64,000 nt of DNA from Streptomyces sp. NBC_00190 (GTDB taxonomy: Bacteria > Actinomycetota > Actinomycetes > Streptomycetales > Streptomycetaceae): assembly GCF_036203305.1 (NCBI RefSeq), contig NZ_CP108131.1:7998001-8062000 (forward strand). Reading direction: 5' to 3'. The notes under the pieces were generated by a model that saw nothing but the letters and a program-made list of their open reading frames with translations, was not told where the DNA came from and ran no database searches. Shown here piece after piece: positions 53,440 through 62,014 of this stretch. The position numbers and the translations under genes are program-made. Positions within the stretch are counted from its first letter, which is position 1. Every line of letters starts with the position of its first letter.

Positions 53440-54501
53440 TCAGCGCCGCTGTTCCCGTCCCGGACCGTACCGTCCCGCACCGCGCCGTTCCGGCCGTTCC
53501 GCCATCGCCGGCACGAGGAGCGGGCCCGCCCGTTTTGCGCGGCGCTGGACCAGCGCGGTCTCCATCCGGCCGATGCCCGGCAGCGCGGCCAACTCGTCGG
53601 CCAGGTAGTCGTAGAGGGCATCGGTGTCACGGCACTGCACCATGGCGAAGACCGCCGCCCGGCCCGTGGTGACGGCGGCGAAGGCGACCGCGTCGTGCCG
53701 TGACAGCGCCCGCGTCACCTCGACCAGCGAGGCCGGCGCCACCTCCAGCCACAGCAGCGCCTCCAGGGGGAAGCCGAAGTGGGACGGGTCCACGTTCACC
53801 TCGAAGTGGAGCACCCCGGCGGCCCGCAGTCCGGCGACGCGGCGGCGCACGGTCGAGGCCGACCAGCCGGTGACGGCGGCCAGCCGTGCCACGTCCGCCC
53901 GGCCGTCCCGGGCCAGTTCGCCGGCGAGCCGTGCCTCCGCCTCGCCCCAGCCGGACGCTTCATCGGGCGCTTCCCCGTCGCCCGGTGGCTCCGGCGCGGG
54001 ACCGAGCAGAGCCGCCTGCTCGAACGCCTCCAGCGCGCTCGTCCGCCCTGCCCAGCCGCCGACACCGGCAACCTGGCGCAGCACGCAGCCTGCCTCTACA
54101 TCCCGTACCCCCGGGGTTCGCAGCAGATGGTCGAAGAGCGCGCGCCCGCTGTCCGTACCCGAGGCCGGAGTGCGGACCATGCAGGTCAGCCGCGTTCCGC
54201 CGACGAGCGGAGCGATCCACGAGGTGTCGTCCCGCTGCGCGAGGGCGGCGGTGAGCGCGTCGGCGGCGTCAGGTGTGCAGTCGATGCGGACGAACCAGTC
54301 GAGCATGCCGATCCGCCGGCTGTCGACGAGCCCGACGACTCGGACCACGAGGGCCGACCGCAGCCGGTGGTAGCGGCGTGCGACGGTGCGCTCCGGGACC
54401 CCGAGCACGGTGGCGATCCTGCTGAACGAGACGCGTCCGTCGATCTGCAGAGCATGGATCAAACGGCGGTCCAGCGCGTCGAGCGTGACGGATTGCGTCA
54501 T
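53440..54501 (-). CDS. Lrp/AsnC-family regulator with two HTH domains
   Basis: 353 aa, about twice the usual Lrp length. HTH1: LDALDRRLIHALQIDGRVSFSRIATVLGVPERTVARRYHRL, followed by a RAM-like sensor (WFVRIDCTPDAADALTAAL). HTH2: EAEARLAGELARDGRADVARLAAVTGWSASTVRRRVAGL, with a second sensor (ALLWLEVAPASLVEVTRAL). So it is a tandem fusion of two Lrp units. Divergent from the VOC/DoxX pair, with repeated 9-mers in and near its start. Confidence 0.9.
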   Translation of the reverse strand: MTQSVTLDALDRRLIHALQIDGRVSFSRIATVLGVPERTVARRYHRLRSALVVRVVGLVDSRRIGMLDWFVRIDCTPDAADALTAALAQRDDTSWIAPLVGGTRLTCMVRTPASGTDSGRALFDHLLRTPGVRDVEAGCVLRQVAGVGGWAGRTSALEAFEQAALLGPAPEPPGDGEAPDEASGWGEAEARLAGELARDGRADVARLAAVTGWSASTVRRRVAGLRAAGVLHFEVNVDPSHFGFPLEALLWLEVAPASLVEVTRALSRHDAVAFAAVTTGRAAVFAMVQCRDTDALYDYLADELAALPGIGRMETALVQRRAKRAGPLLVPAMAERPERRGAGRYGPGREQRR

Positions 54502-54530
54502 GACATCGCACCGATGCGTCTGATTGCGTC
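54491..54530. promoter_or_regulatory. Direct repeats, possible Lrp sites
   Basis: GATTGCGTC occurs at 54491-54499 and 54522-54530, with a partial GATGCGTC at 54513 and CATTGCGGC just after. The two exact copies are 31 bp (three helical turns) apart, and the first covers the regulator's start codon region. Confidence 0.45.
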
Positions 54531-54605
54531 CATTGCGGCGACTGTACAGCGCCCACGCGAGTACCGGACAGGACGCTGGGGATGACCGAACGAGAGAGGC
54601 AGATC

Positions 54606-54995
54606 ATGTTGACCGTCCTTCCCATCAGGTACGTGGCCGACGTCGAGGCGTCCCGGGACTTCTACGCCGGGCTGGGGCTCACTGTCCGGCAGGAGCCCGG
54701 CGCGGCCGTCTGGGTCCGGCTGACCGCAGCCGCGGGCGCCGTCGGCGTCCATGCCGCCGCCGTCTCGCAGGGGCGGCCGCCCGGCGCCACCGAACTGGGC
54801 TTTGCGACGGATGAGCCGCTGGAGGAGGTCGCGCAGCGGCTCCGACGGAGCGGCTACCCGTACGAGCTCGTCGAGGAGAACTTCGGCCGCAGCATCCGGG
54901 TCACCGACCCGGACGGGGTCGTCGTGCAGATCCAGCAGATCGACCCGGACACCGTCCGTAGGTCGGCCGAGGCCATGACCGGCGACCACGCCTGA
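54606..54995 (+). CDS. VOC-family protein
   Basis: 129 aa from ATG 54606 with GAGAGAGG 6 nt upstream; an in-frame ATG at 54582 has a weaker site. Bleomycin-resistance-like fold: VLPIRYVADVEASRDFYAGLGL and SIRVTDPDGVVVQIQQID. Divergent from the double-HTH Lrp gene, which may control it, and 29 bp before a DoxX-like gene. Confidence 0.85.
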   Translation: MLTVLPIRYVADVEASRDFYAGLGLTVRQEPGAAVWVRLTAAAGAVGVHAAAVSQGRPPGATELGFATDEPLEEVAQRLRRSGYPYELVEENFGRSIRVTDPDGVVVQIQQIDPDTVRRSAEAMTGDHA

Positions 54996-55024
54996 CCCGG
55001 GCGTCACGCAAGGGAGGTCCTGAC

Positions 55025-55498
55025 GTGGAACCGCTCATCACACTCGTCACCGTCGCAGGCCTGCTGCTGCTCGCCGGGGCGCTCGGCGCCGTCCGGTTCC
55101 GGCGGCCGACCGCCGCCCTGAGGGGCGGTCTGGCGGCCATGTTCGCGCTCACCGGGGCCGCGCATTTCGTCGGGATGCGCGAGGAGATGGTCGCCATGGT
55201 GCCACCGGCCCTGCCGGCCCCCGAGCTGCTCGTCACGCTGACCGGCCTCGCCGAACTCGCCTGCGCGCTGGGGCTGCTGTGGTCGCGGACCGCCCGGGCC
55301 TCGGCCGCAGTACTCACCGCACTGCTGGTCGCGATGTTCCCCGCGAACGTCTACGCCTCCGGCGGCGACGTGCCCTGGTGGGACCGGCTCGGCCCCCGGA
55401 CGGCCATGCAGGCCCTCTTCCTCGCGGCCACCGTGACCGTGCTGGTCCGCCACGGCCGGGCGGTCGCGGGGACCGGGCCCGAGCCCCCGCGGGGGTGA
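55025..55498 (+). CDS. DoxX-like membrane protein
   Basis: 157 aa from GTG with GGGAGG upstream. Four hydrophobic segments: TLVTVAGLLLLAGALGAV, RGGLAAMFALTGAAHFVG, LTGLAELACALGLLW, and a C-terminal AMQALFLAATVTVLV. GAAHFVGMREEM and the WWDRLGPR loop are typical of the DoxX-like group. In an operon with the VOC gene. Confidence 0.85.
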   Translation: MEPLITLVTVAGLLLLAGALGAVRFRRPTAALRGGLAAMFALTGAAHFVGMREEMVAMVPPALPAPELLVTLTGLAELACALGLLWSRTARASAAVLTALLVAMFPANVYASGGDVPWWDRLGPRTAMQALFLAATVTVLVRHGRAVAGTGPEPPRG

Positions 55499-55572
55499 GC
55501 GCCGGCTCCGCGCTGTCGACCGACGGCGCGGGCGACTCACCGAGAGGGGGTCGGCGCCGACCGGTTCCCCGC

Positions 55573-57288
55573 TCAGGGGCGCAGGAACCGGCGCAGCCGG
55601 GCCAGCGGCCACGCGTTGATGACGTCGTCCTTCGTCAGCCAGCCCCGCTGGGCGGTGCCCACCCCGTAGCGCACGTACGGCAGGTGGGTGGGGGAGTGCG
55701 CGTCGGAGTCCACCGCGAAACGCACCCCGAAGCGCTTGGCCCGCAGGATGTCCTCGTCGCACAGATCGAGCCGCTCCGGGTGCGAGTTGACCTCCAGGGC
55801 GGTGCCGGTCCGCGCGCAGGCCCGGAACACCTCGTCGAAGTCGGCCTCGATGCCCGGCCTGCGGCCGATCCGGCGCGTGGTGGGGTGCCCGATGACCTGC
55901 ACGTACGGGTTCTCGCAGGCCCGCACCAGGCGACGGGTCTGCGCGCGGGGGTCCAGCCCGAAATGCGAATGCACCGAGGCCACGCACAGGTCGAACCCGG
56001 CCAGGAACGCATCGGGCCAGTCCAGCTCCCCGTCGGGCCCGATGTTGAGCTCCGTGCCGTGCAGCAACCGCATCCCGTGGTGCGCCCCTTCCAGCGCGCG
56101 CACCTGCTCCCGCTGGGCGAGGACCTTCTCGTCGGTCATCCGCTGCATGAAGAGGTTCGGGGCGTGGTCGGTGACGGCGTAGTACGCGTATCCACGCGCG
56201 GCCGCGGCCGCCACCATCTCCTCGAGCGGTGCCAGCCCGTCGGTGAGGTCGGTGTGCGTGTGCAGGTCACCCCGCAGGTCGCCCTCCTCCAGTACTACGG
56301 GCAGCTCGTCGCGCAGCCCGGCCGCGACCTCCCCGCGGTCCTCGCGCAGCGTCGGCGCGATCCACGGCAGGCCGAGCCGGGCGTAGATCTCCTCCTCCGT
56401 CCCGGAGGCCAGCCGTTCACCGCTGTCGGCGTCGAAGAGCCCGTACTCGGAGAGCTTGAGCCCGTGCCGTACGGCCAGCTCCCGGGTGCGTACGTTGTGC
56501 GCCTTCGACCCTGTGAAGTACTGCATGCCCGCTCCCCAGGATTCGGGCGGCAGCACCCGCAGGTCCACCTGGAGTCCGCTCGTCGTGCGGACGGAGGTCT
56601 TCTTCGCGCCGTGCGCCAGGACCTCCGCCGTACCGGGCAGCCGCACGAGGGCTTCCATCACCGGGACGGGCCGCTCCGACGCCACCAGCACGTCGATGTC
56701 GCCGATGGTTTCGCGCATCCGCCGCAGCGACCCGGCGTACGCGCACCGTACGACGCCCGGCACCGACGAGAGCTCACCGGTGATCTGCTCGGCGATCTCG
56801 GTCGCGGCGCCGATGAGGATGCGGCTGCCCGCCTTCTGCATCAGCGAGATGCCGGCGAGTATGTTCTCCTCGCTCTTCTCCCCGAAGCCCCGCAGGTCGC
56901 GCAGCCGCTCCGCGTGGATCGCGTCGAGCAGCTGGTCCACCGTGGAAACCCCGAGCCGCTCGTGGAGCAGCATGGCGCGCTTCGGGCCGAGCCCCGGGAT
57001 CCGGGTCAGCTCCCGCACCCCCGCCGGGACGGCCGCCCTGACCTCGTCGATGGCCGGGACGCGGCCGGTGCGAAGGTAGTCCAGTACCTTCTCGGCGATC
57101 GACGCGCCGACGTTCGGGATCTCCTTGAGCCCCTTCGCGTCGAGTTTCGCGACATCCAGTGGACTGCCCCCGATGGAACGGGCGGCCTTCTCGTAGGCGC
57201 GCGCCTTGAAGGCGTCCCCGCCGCTGATCGCGATCAGGTCGGCGTACTCCTGGAGCAACGCCTCGACCTTGTCGTTGACCCGGGTCAT
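55573..57288 (-). CDS. polX: DNA polymerase/3'-5' exonuclease PolX
   Basis: 571 aa, full length for bacterial PolX. The N-terminal family X polymerase has HhH elements (GLKEIPNVGASIAEKV, LTRIPGLGPKRAMLL). The nucleotidyltransferase site is GSLRRMRETIGDIDVLVAS with the Asp-x-Asp pair. The C-terminal PHP domain (~340-571) shows DLHTHTDLTDG, AVTDHAPN, GTELNI, HPTTRRIGRR and SDAHSP, the metal ligands of a 3'-5' exonuclease. A repair (gap-filling) polymerase in the cytoplasm. Start ATG with GGAG upstream. Confidence 0.95.
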   Translation of the reverse strand: MTRVNDKVEALLQEYADLIAISGGDAFKARAYEKAARSIGGSPLDVAKLDAKGLKEIPNVGASIAEKVLDYLRTGRVPAIDEVRAAVPAGVRELTRIPGLGPKRAMLLHERLGVSTVDQLLDAIHAERLRDLRGFGEKSEENILAGISLMQKAGSRILIGAATEIAEQITGELSSVPGVVRCAYAGSLRRMRETIGDIDVLVASERPVPVMEALVRLPGTAEVLAHGAKKTSVRTTSGLQVDLRVLPPESWGAGMQYFTGSKAHNVRTRELAVRHGLKLSEYGLFDADSGERLASGTEEEIYARLGLPWIAPTLREDRGEVAAGLRDELPVVLEEGDLRGDLHTHTDLTDGLAPLEEMVAAAAARGYAYYAVTDHAPNLFMQRMTDEKVLAQREQVRALEGAHHGMRLLHGTELNIGPDGELDWPDAFLAGFDLCVASVHSHFGLDPRAQTRRLVRACENPYVQVIGHPTTRRIGRRPGIEADFDEVFRACARTGTALEVNSHPERLDLCDEDILRAKRFGVRFAVDSDAHSPTHLPYVRYGVGTAQRGWLTKDDVINAWPLARLRRFLRP

Positions 57289-57406
57289 GTCTCCAGGGTC
57301 CCTCCGGCCGCGGAGAGCCGCACGCAACCATGGCCCTGAGCGGCCTGCAAGCCTGAGCCGCTCGGGATCCCGGCGATGACCACGGTCGGTGCGCGACCAT
57401 GGGGAC

Positions 57407-57766
57407 ATGAGGATCGAGCTTCTCGTCGTCCCGGACTGCCCTCACACGGAGCCTGCGGTCGACCTGCTGCGGCAGGCCCTCGATGAGGTCGGACCGTATG
57501 GCGCTCCGGTGGTCACGCGAGTGATCCCTGGTCAAGCCGAGGCCGAGCGGTCCGGTTTCACAGGCTCACCGACCTTCCTGATCGACGGCCTTGACCCGTT
57601 CACCGAGCCCGGCCGTCCGCTAGGGATGTCGTGCCGGCTGTACCGGACACCGGCCGGGCTCTCTGGCCTGCCCACTCTCGACCAATTGCGGCAGGCACTG
57701 ACGAGCGCCCTTGCGGCGGGCGGTCCCCGCACCCGGGGCGGCACCGAGCCGCCGACCGGAGGCTGA
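57407..57766 (+). CDS. Thioredoxin-like protein
   Basis: 119 aa. Thioredoxin-fold N-terminus IELLVVPDCPHTEPAVDLLRQAL, with one active-site Cys instead of a pair, and the cis-Pro region GSPTFLIDG. The group resembles small proteins found beside mercury-resistance genes, though none are here. GACCAT ends 6 nt before the ATG, possibly leaderless. The Gly/Thr-rich tail is probably disordered. Confidence 0.8.
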   Translation: MRIELLVVPDCPHTEPAVDLLRQALDEVGPYGAPVVTRVIPGQAEAERSGFTGSPTFLIDGLDPFTEPGRPLGMSCRLYRTPAGLSGLPTLDQLRQALTSALAAGGPRTRGGTEPPTGG

Positions 57767-57828
57767 GGCGCAACGCAGCGCAGCCCGGAGGTCCGCCTCC
57801 GCGCGCCGCAGCGTCCTACGGTGGAGGT

Positions 57829-57905
57829 CGCCGGGTGGAGCGGGGCGGCAGCTCGCTGGGCTCATATCCCAGAGGTCGCGGGTTCACATCCCGCCCCGGC
57901 CACCA
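57829..57905 (+). tRNA. Initiator tRNA-fMet (CAU) with C1-C72 mismatch
   Basis: 77 nt with encoded CCA. Acceptor CGCCGGG/CCCGGCC pairs at six of seven positions; the first pair is C-C. Initiator hallmarks: unpaired 1-72, A-U at 11-24 in D stem GAGC/GCTC, and three GC pairs in the anticodon stem CTGGG/CCCAG around loop CTCATAT. T arm is GCGGG TTCACAT CCCGC. Most bacterial initiators have C1-A72. TACGGT ends 6 nt before the 5' end, as in the leaderless genes nearby. Confidence 0.9.
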
Positions 57906-57908
57906 GAA

Positions 57909-57944
57909 GGACGGGCCCGCCGCATACGTGCGGCGGGCCCGTCC
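57909..57944. terminator. Hairpin after the tRNA
   Basis: Perfect 16-bp stem (57909-57924 with 57929-57944), 4-nt loop, 3 nt after the CCA end. Confidence 0.85.
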
Positions 57945-58032
57945 GCGTTCTGCGTCCGGGCGGCCCGCCACCAGGCGGCCGCGGCCGGACCGATGGCCCC
58001 GACGCCAACCGTCCCCGGAGCCCTCGTGGTTG

Positions 58033-58308
58033 CTACTTCGGAGCCACCCGACAGGCCTGGTCCGCGACGTCCTTGGAGATGCCGGCCTCGTCGAGGCTGG
58101 CGGTGCAGCTGGTCTGGTTACCGATCTGACCCTCGTAGCACGCCTGCCGGACGTCGTTCGTGACCTGCGAGTTGTGTTGCGCGACGTATTGCTCGCACTG
58201 CTGGGAGTTCGCGTGGGCGGCTGTGGCGGCCGGGGCTGCGAGGGCGATGCCGCCGACGGCGAGGGCCAGGCCGGCGAGGATGCTGGGGACACGAGCCGAC
58301 GGACGCAT
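58033..58308 (-). CDS. Small secreted four-Cys protein, copy 2
   Basis: 91 aa. Signal peptide ARVPSILAGLALAVGGIALAAPA. The mature part holds four Cys (QQCEQY, QACYEG, TSCTAS, QACRV) and ends ACRVAPK, matching the protein at 35963-36232 in length, Cys order and ending. Probably disulphide-stabilised and extracellular; function unknown. Confidence 0.75.
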   Translation of the reverse strand: MRPSARVPSILAGLALAVGGIALAAPAATAAHANSQQCEQYVAQHNSQVTNDVRQACYEGQIGNQTSCTASLDEAGISKDVADQACRVAPK

Positions 58309-58846
58309 GCGGATGCACCTGCTCTCTCGGTCGGTCACGCGATCCGCGAGTGCGCCGGACCACGGGCGGGGGCGGCGCGGAGCAGGCAGTCCGAGAGGCG
58401 ACCGGCTCGACGCATCCGCCACCCTCGCCCTTCCGACGCTAGAGCACGGCACCGGTGCACGCACTTCAGGCCGGCCGGGGCCATCCGGAAGGGCGCCCGG
58501 ACTCCCGCACGCCCTGGACCACGTACCTCCCGTATGCCGGAAACGGTCGAACGTTCCGGTCCGTGCCCGTCCGCCGGGCACGATCGGACTTCTGCATCAC
58601 CTGGCCCCTGCGGATTGCCTCATAGTGCGGACAGTGGCCGAATCGGCACTGACGGTGGTGTGTTCCCCCTCCGTGTCTGCGAGCTCGGGCCGGCTCGGGG
58701 CACGGGGCCGGGGGAGCGTCAGCCGTGTCTGGCCGGACACGGCGATGCGGCCACCAGTCGCGTGTCTGGTTCGATGACGACCTGCACGTTCGCCGAGAAC
58801 CGGCGGGGCCGGGCTGGTTGCCCGACACGACGCTCTGCAGCGCCCT
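58309..58846. other. Gene-free interval
   Basis: 538 bases without a convincing gene. The left part carries the promoter of the four-Cys gene. Codon bias in all frames is poor and no domain was recognised. Confidence 0.4.
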
Positions 58847-59149
58847 TCAGAGGCCGGTCGGCTCCGCGAGCATGTCGTCGACGATGTGCAGCCGCGTTTC
58901 CGGGAGGCGCTCCGCGATCGCCTCGGTCATCATCGCCGCTCCCTGCGGATCCGGCATCGCGCACTGTTCGCGGGCTTCCGCGTCGGGCCACCGTGCGTAG
59001 GCCACCCACGTGCCGTCGTCCGCCTGATGCAGGCGGGAGCCGTAACTGCCGCACTGGGAGTGGATCGCCGCCGTCACCCGGTGCCAACCATCGACGAACA
59101 GTTGCTCCTTGCCCTCCTGGAGGCGCCATCGATAGATCACTGCGAACAT
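58847..59149 (-). CDS. ABM-domain (antibiotic biosynthesis monooxygenase-like) protein
   Basis: 100 aa: FAVIYRWRLQEGKEQLFVDGWHRVT, then YGSRLHQADDGTWVAYARWPDAEAREQCAMP, the classic ABM layout of a dimeric ferredoxin-like fold. No clear ribosome site. Unrelated in detail to the ABM-like gene at 7086. Substrate unknown. Confidence 0.82.
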   Translation of the reverse strand: MFAVIYRWRLQEGKEQLFVDGWHRVTAAIHSQCGSYGSRLHQADDGTWVAYARWPDAEAREQCAMPDPQGAAMMTEAIAERLPETRLHIVDDMLAEPTGL

Positions 59150-59526
59150 TCCGGGATCCCCCTCGTCTCGGCACTGCTCGTCAGACGATAGGCGATCGCC
59201 TCAAGTGGCGTGATCTTCAGGCCACTTGCGGCGGGGCCGAGCCGATCGTCGTCGTCGGCAAGCGGAGCCGGATGTTCGCCACCGCGTACTGCACGGGCCG
59301 GGGCTACCGCATCGACGTGCCGGGCAGCGCCCGCATCCTGATCGCCGGGAACCGTCGGCGCCTACCGCCGGCGCCGAACCGTCGGCCCGACAGGCAACCG
59401 GACGGCCAAACGGAACCGGAACCCCTCCCGCCGGACCGCCGCCCCCGGTGATCATGAAGGTCGGCACGTGAGGGAGAATCCGGATGGCCGGACAGGCCGG
59501 CCCGACGACGAACAGGAGCAGGTCCG
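59150..59526. other. Interval with a possible coding remnant
   Basis: 377 bases. From about 59220 to the TGA at 59449-59451 one plus frame has strong GC3 bias and a protein-like stretch (EPIVVVGKRSRMFATAYCTG, then GYRIDVPGSARILIAG), followed by a Pro/Arg-rich tail. No start codon with a ribosome site and no family recognised, so it may be the tail of a lost gene. Confidence 0.35.
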
Positions 59527-60159
59527 TTGACCGACGAGGGGCGCGAACAGGCCCAGGAGTTCCTGCAACCGGGGGAGCGGCTCATGGCCTGGTGCTCCTT
59601 CGAACTCGGTCCGGGAGTGCCGGCTCCTCCCGAGTCTCTGCTCGCCCCGCCGGAGCCGTCTGCGCTCCAGCGGCGGATCGAGGAGAGGCTGCCCGGGCCG
59701 CTGAGGCAGCTGGCCAAGTCCCGCGTGCTCGACCCCCGCAGGTCGAGGCCGGCTGCCGCGGCGGGCGCGATCGACCGGATGCCGGACGCGGTGGACAACC
59801 TCGGCACCCGGTTGATGCACGGCAAGAGCATGGAGGGCGGCTGGCAGAGTGCGGCCGGGCACTTCGTCATCGGCCGGGCCAACGCGCGCGGCTCGGCCGC
59901 GGGGGTACTGGCCGTCACGGACAGGCGCTGGTTCGGCCTGAGCGACGTCTCACAGCTGTGGCAGATGACACCGGTGATGAAGCAGTGCTGGGAAGCGCCC
60001 CGATCGGCCGTCTCCGCCGTGCGCGCCCACCCGACGGGCGTGCTCCAGAAGGGGCGCATGGACATCGAGTTCACGGACGGCTCCTGGGTCGCCCTCGTCG
60101 CCTCGGTACCCCGAAACGCCGCGGGTTTCGTCGAGGCCGCTGCCCGCTACCCGCGCTAG
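59527..60159 (+). CDS. Hypothetical protein, PH-like C-terminus
   Basis: 210 aa from TTG with AGGAGCAGG about 6 nt upstream; ATG 59584 is a shorter alternative. The first ~80 residues are Pro/Glu/Arg-rich. The second half reads as a small beta-rich domain (GVLAVTDRRWFGLSDV to MDIEFTDGSWVALVASV), like the PH-type domains that follow LTDRR motifs. No signal peptide. Function unknown. Confidence 0.65.
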   Translation: MTDEGREQAQEFLQPGERLMAWCSFELGPGVPAPPESLLAPPEPSALQRRIEERLPGPLRQLAKSRVLDPRRSRPAAAAGAIDRMPDAVDNLGTRLMHGKSMEGGWQSAAGHFVIGRANARGSAAGVLAVTDRRWFGLSDVSQLWQMTPVMKQCWEAPRSAVSAVRAHPTGVLQKGRMDIEFTDGSWVALVASVPRNAAGFVEAAARYPR

Positions 60160-60175
60160 GCGGTCCGCACCCGGC

Positions 60176-61075
60176 TCAGGATGCCAGCCCGTGCGCGGCC
60201 TCCTTCAGGAGGGCCAGGAAGGCCAGGGCCGCGGGGGAGGGGACGCCCCCGCGCGCGGTGGCCGCGTAGACCTGGCGGCGCGGGGTGTCGTCCGGGTGCA
60301 GAGGGACGAGCGCGAGGTCGGGTCGCGCGGAGGAGGCGGCGAGCGCCGGGATCAGGGTGACGCCGAGCCCGGCCGCGACGAAGCCCTGCTTGGCGATCCA
60401 GTCGGCTGCGACGAAGCCCGTCCGCGGGTGGAACCCCCCCTCCAGTGCGGAGCGCATCAGCGTGTCCTCGGGGCGGGTGCCGCCCGCGATCCACTCCTCG
60501 TCGGCCAGTTCGGCCAGCCTCACGTCGGCGCGCCCGGCGAGCCGGTGGCCGCACGGCAGGGCCACGTACATCCGCTCGTCGAGCAGGTGGTGGGGGGTGC
60601 AGCCCTGCGGGGGCCGCCCGGAGGTGTCGGCGACGACGGCGAGGTCGAGGTCCCCGGCGGCGAGGAGGGCCAGGTGCTTGGCGGAGGGGCCCTCGGTGCG
60701 GGTGACGGCGACGGCGGGGTGGCGGGTCCGGAAAGCCGCGAGCGCGCGAGGCAGCAGCGCGGCGTCGGCGGTGGAGAAGGCACCGATCCGCAGCCGCCCG
60801 GCGCCGACGGTGCGCAGGGCGTCGAGTTCGGCTCGGGCGGTACGCAGCCGTTCGCCGACGGCCTCGGCGTGCGGGAGCAGGATCCGGCCGGCCTCGGTGA
60901 GGCGGACCCCACGCGGAAGGCGGTCGAAAAGCGGGGTGCCCCACTCGTCCTCCAGGACCTGTATCTGCCGGGAGACCGCGGACTGGGTGTAGCCGAGGGA
61001 GCGGGCGGCGGCGGTGAAGGAGGCCAGGCGGGCCACGCGGAGGAAGACCTCGTACAACTCATGCGGTGTGGGCAT
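60176..61075 (-). CDS. LysR-family regulator
   Basis: 299 aa. HTH: LYEVFLRVARLASFTAAARSLGYTQSAVSRQIQVLE, then a complete effector domain (LRIGAFSTADAALLPRALAAF). ATG 61075 is preferred over one 9 bp upstream, because TAGCAT ends 7 nt before it. Divergent from a dehydrogenase gene 57 bp away, its likely target. Confidence 0.93.
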   Translation of the reverse strand: MPTPHELYEVFLRVARLASFTAAARSLGYTQSAVSRQIQVLEDEWGTPLFDRLPRGVRLTEAGRILLPHAEAVGERLRTARAELDALRTVGAGRLRIGAFSTADAALLPRALAAFRTRHPAVAVTRTEGPSAKHLALLAAGDLDLAVVADTSGRPPQGCTPHHLLDERMYVALPCGHRLAGRADVRLAELADEEWIAGGTRPEDTLMRSALEGGFHPRTGFVAADWIAKQGFVAAGLGVTLIPALAASSARPDLALVPLHPDDTPRRQVYAATARGGVPSPAALAFLALLKEAAHGLAS

Positions 61076-61097
61076 GGCAGCCATGCTAGACATTCGC

Positions 61098-61126
61098 TTG
61101 TCGCATGCCAGGGGCGGGCCTAGCGT
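61098..61126 (+). promoter_or_regulatory. Promoter of the dehydrogenase gene
   Basis: TTGTCG, 17-nt spacer, TAGCGT, then 6 nt to the ATG at 61133. A good housekeeping-type promoter giving a leaderless mRNA, lying inside the short LysR divergent region. Confidence 0.65.
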
Positions 61127-61132
61127 CGTCGC

Positions 61133-62014
61133 ATGGACACAGCGAAGAAGATCGCATTCCTCGGCCTCGGCCACATGGGTGCACCTATGGCCCGTCACCT
61201 GCTCGCCCAGGGGCACGCATTGACGGTGTGGAACCGGACGCCGGACAAGGCGGAAGCACTGGCGGCGGCCGGTGCGACGGTCGCCGCCACACCCGCCGGT
61301 GCGGTCCGCGACGCGGACCTCGTCGTCACGATGCTGGCCGATCAGGCGGCCCTGCGGGCCGTCTCCGACGCCCTCCTGTCGGACTCGGCGGCCCTGCGGC
61401 CCGGCGTCCACTGGATCGATACCTCGACGGTCGGGCCGGACACGGTGAGGGCGCTCGCGGCGCGGCTGCCGGAGGGCGTGACGCTGACCGACGCGCCGGT
61501 GATGGGAAGCGTGGACCGGGCCGCCACGGGAAAGCTGTGGGTGCTGGCGGGCGGCGACCCGCTGCCCGGCCCGGTCCGCGAGCTGCTGAACACCCTCGGC
61601 GAGGTCACCGTGTGCGGCCCTGCGGGCTCCGGCGCCGCCCTCAAGCTGGTGCTGATCAACGCGGTGGTCGGCGGAGTCGGACTGGTGGCGGAGGCCCTGA
61701 GGCTGGGCCAGGTCCTGGGCCTGCCGCAGGAGCTGGTCCGCGCCGAACTGGCCCGCGGACCGCTGGCCGGCGCGGTGGCCCGTACGTACGCCGACGCCTC
61801 CCACTTCCCGGTGGCCTTGGCCGCGAAGGACGTGGCCCTGGCCACCGGCCACGCCCCGCTCCCGATCCTGGAGGCGGTGCACGCCACGCTCACCGCCCGA
61901 CCGGACCTCGCGGACCAGGACCTCTCCCACATCAGGCCCTCAGCGGCCTCGGACGTGACACGGTGCTCGAAGGTGCAGCGCCAGGGTGGCGAGGTAGTCC
62001 GTGACTCGGCGTAG
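61133..62014 (+). CDS. NAD(P)-dependent oxidoreductase (3-hydroxyisobutyrate dehydrogenase family)
   Basis: 293 aa. N-terminal Rossmann motif [20 protein letters not shown] with [11 protein letters not shown] for NADP-type binding. Substrate signature [21 protein letters not shown] and catalytic-Lys region [17 protein letters not shown] are present. The last ~24 residues (after SAASDV) come from DNA beyond a fragment of the 39-bp terminator and read into the decayed hydrolase, so the natural stop was probably lost in a rearrangement. Target of the divergent LysR. Confidence 0.88.
   Translation: MDTAKKIAFLGLGHMGAPMARHLLAQGHALTVWNRTPDKAEALAAAGATVAATPAGAVRDADLVVTMLADQAALRAVSDALLSDSAALRPGVHWIDTSTVGPDTVRALAARLPEGVTLTDAPVMGSVDRAATGKLWVLAGGDPLPGPVRELLNTLGEVTVCGPAGSGAALKLVLINAVVGGVGLVAEALRLGQVLGLPQELVRAELARGPLAGAVARTYADASHFPVALAAKDVALATGHAPLPILEAVHATLTARPDLADQDLSHIRPSAASDVTRCSKVQRQGGEVVRDSA
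61942..61952. repeat. Fragment of the 39-bp terminator element
   Basis: AGCGGCCTCGG, identical to the first 11 bases of copy A, then the match ends. The sequence that follows belongs to a broken hydrolase on the minus strand, so this marks a probable deletion junction. Confidence 0.5.

Noticed and set aside
55549..55562. Palindrome GGTCGGCGCCGACC between the DoxX-like gene and PolX
   Set aside because: Fourteen GC-only bases in a GC-rich spacer; too short and loopless to claim as terminator or operator.
57829..58033. tRNA as an integration site for a mobile element
   Set aside because: No integrase or repeated tRNA 3' end was seen nearby; the tRNA is followed by its own terminator.
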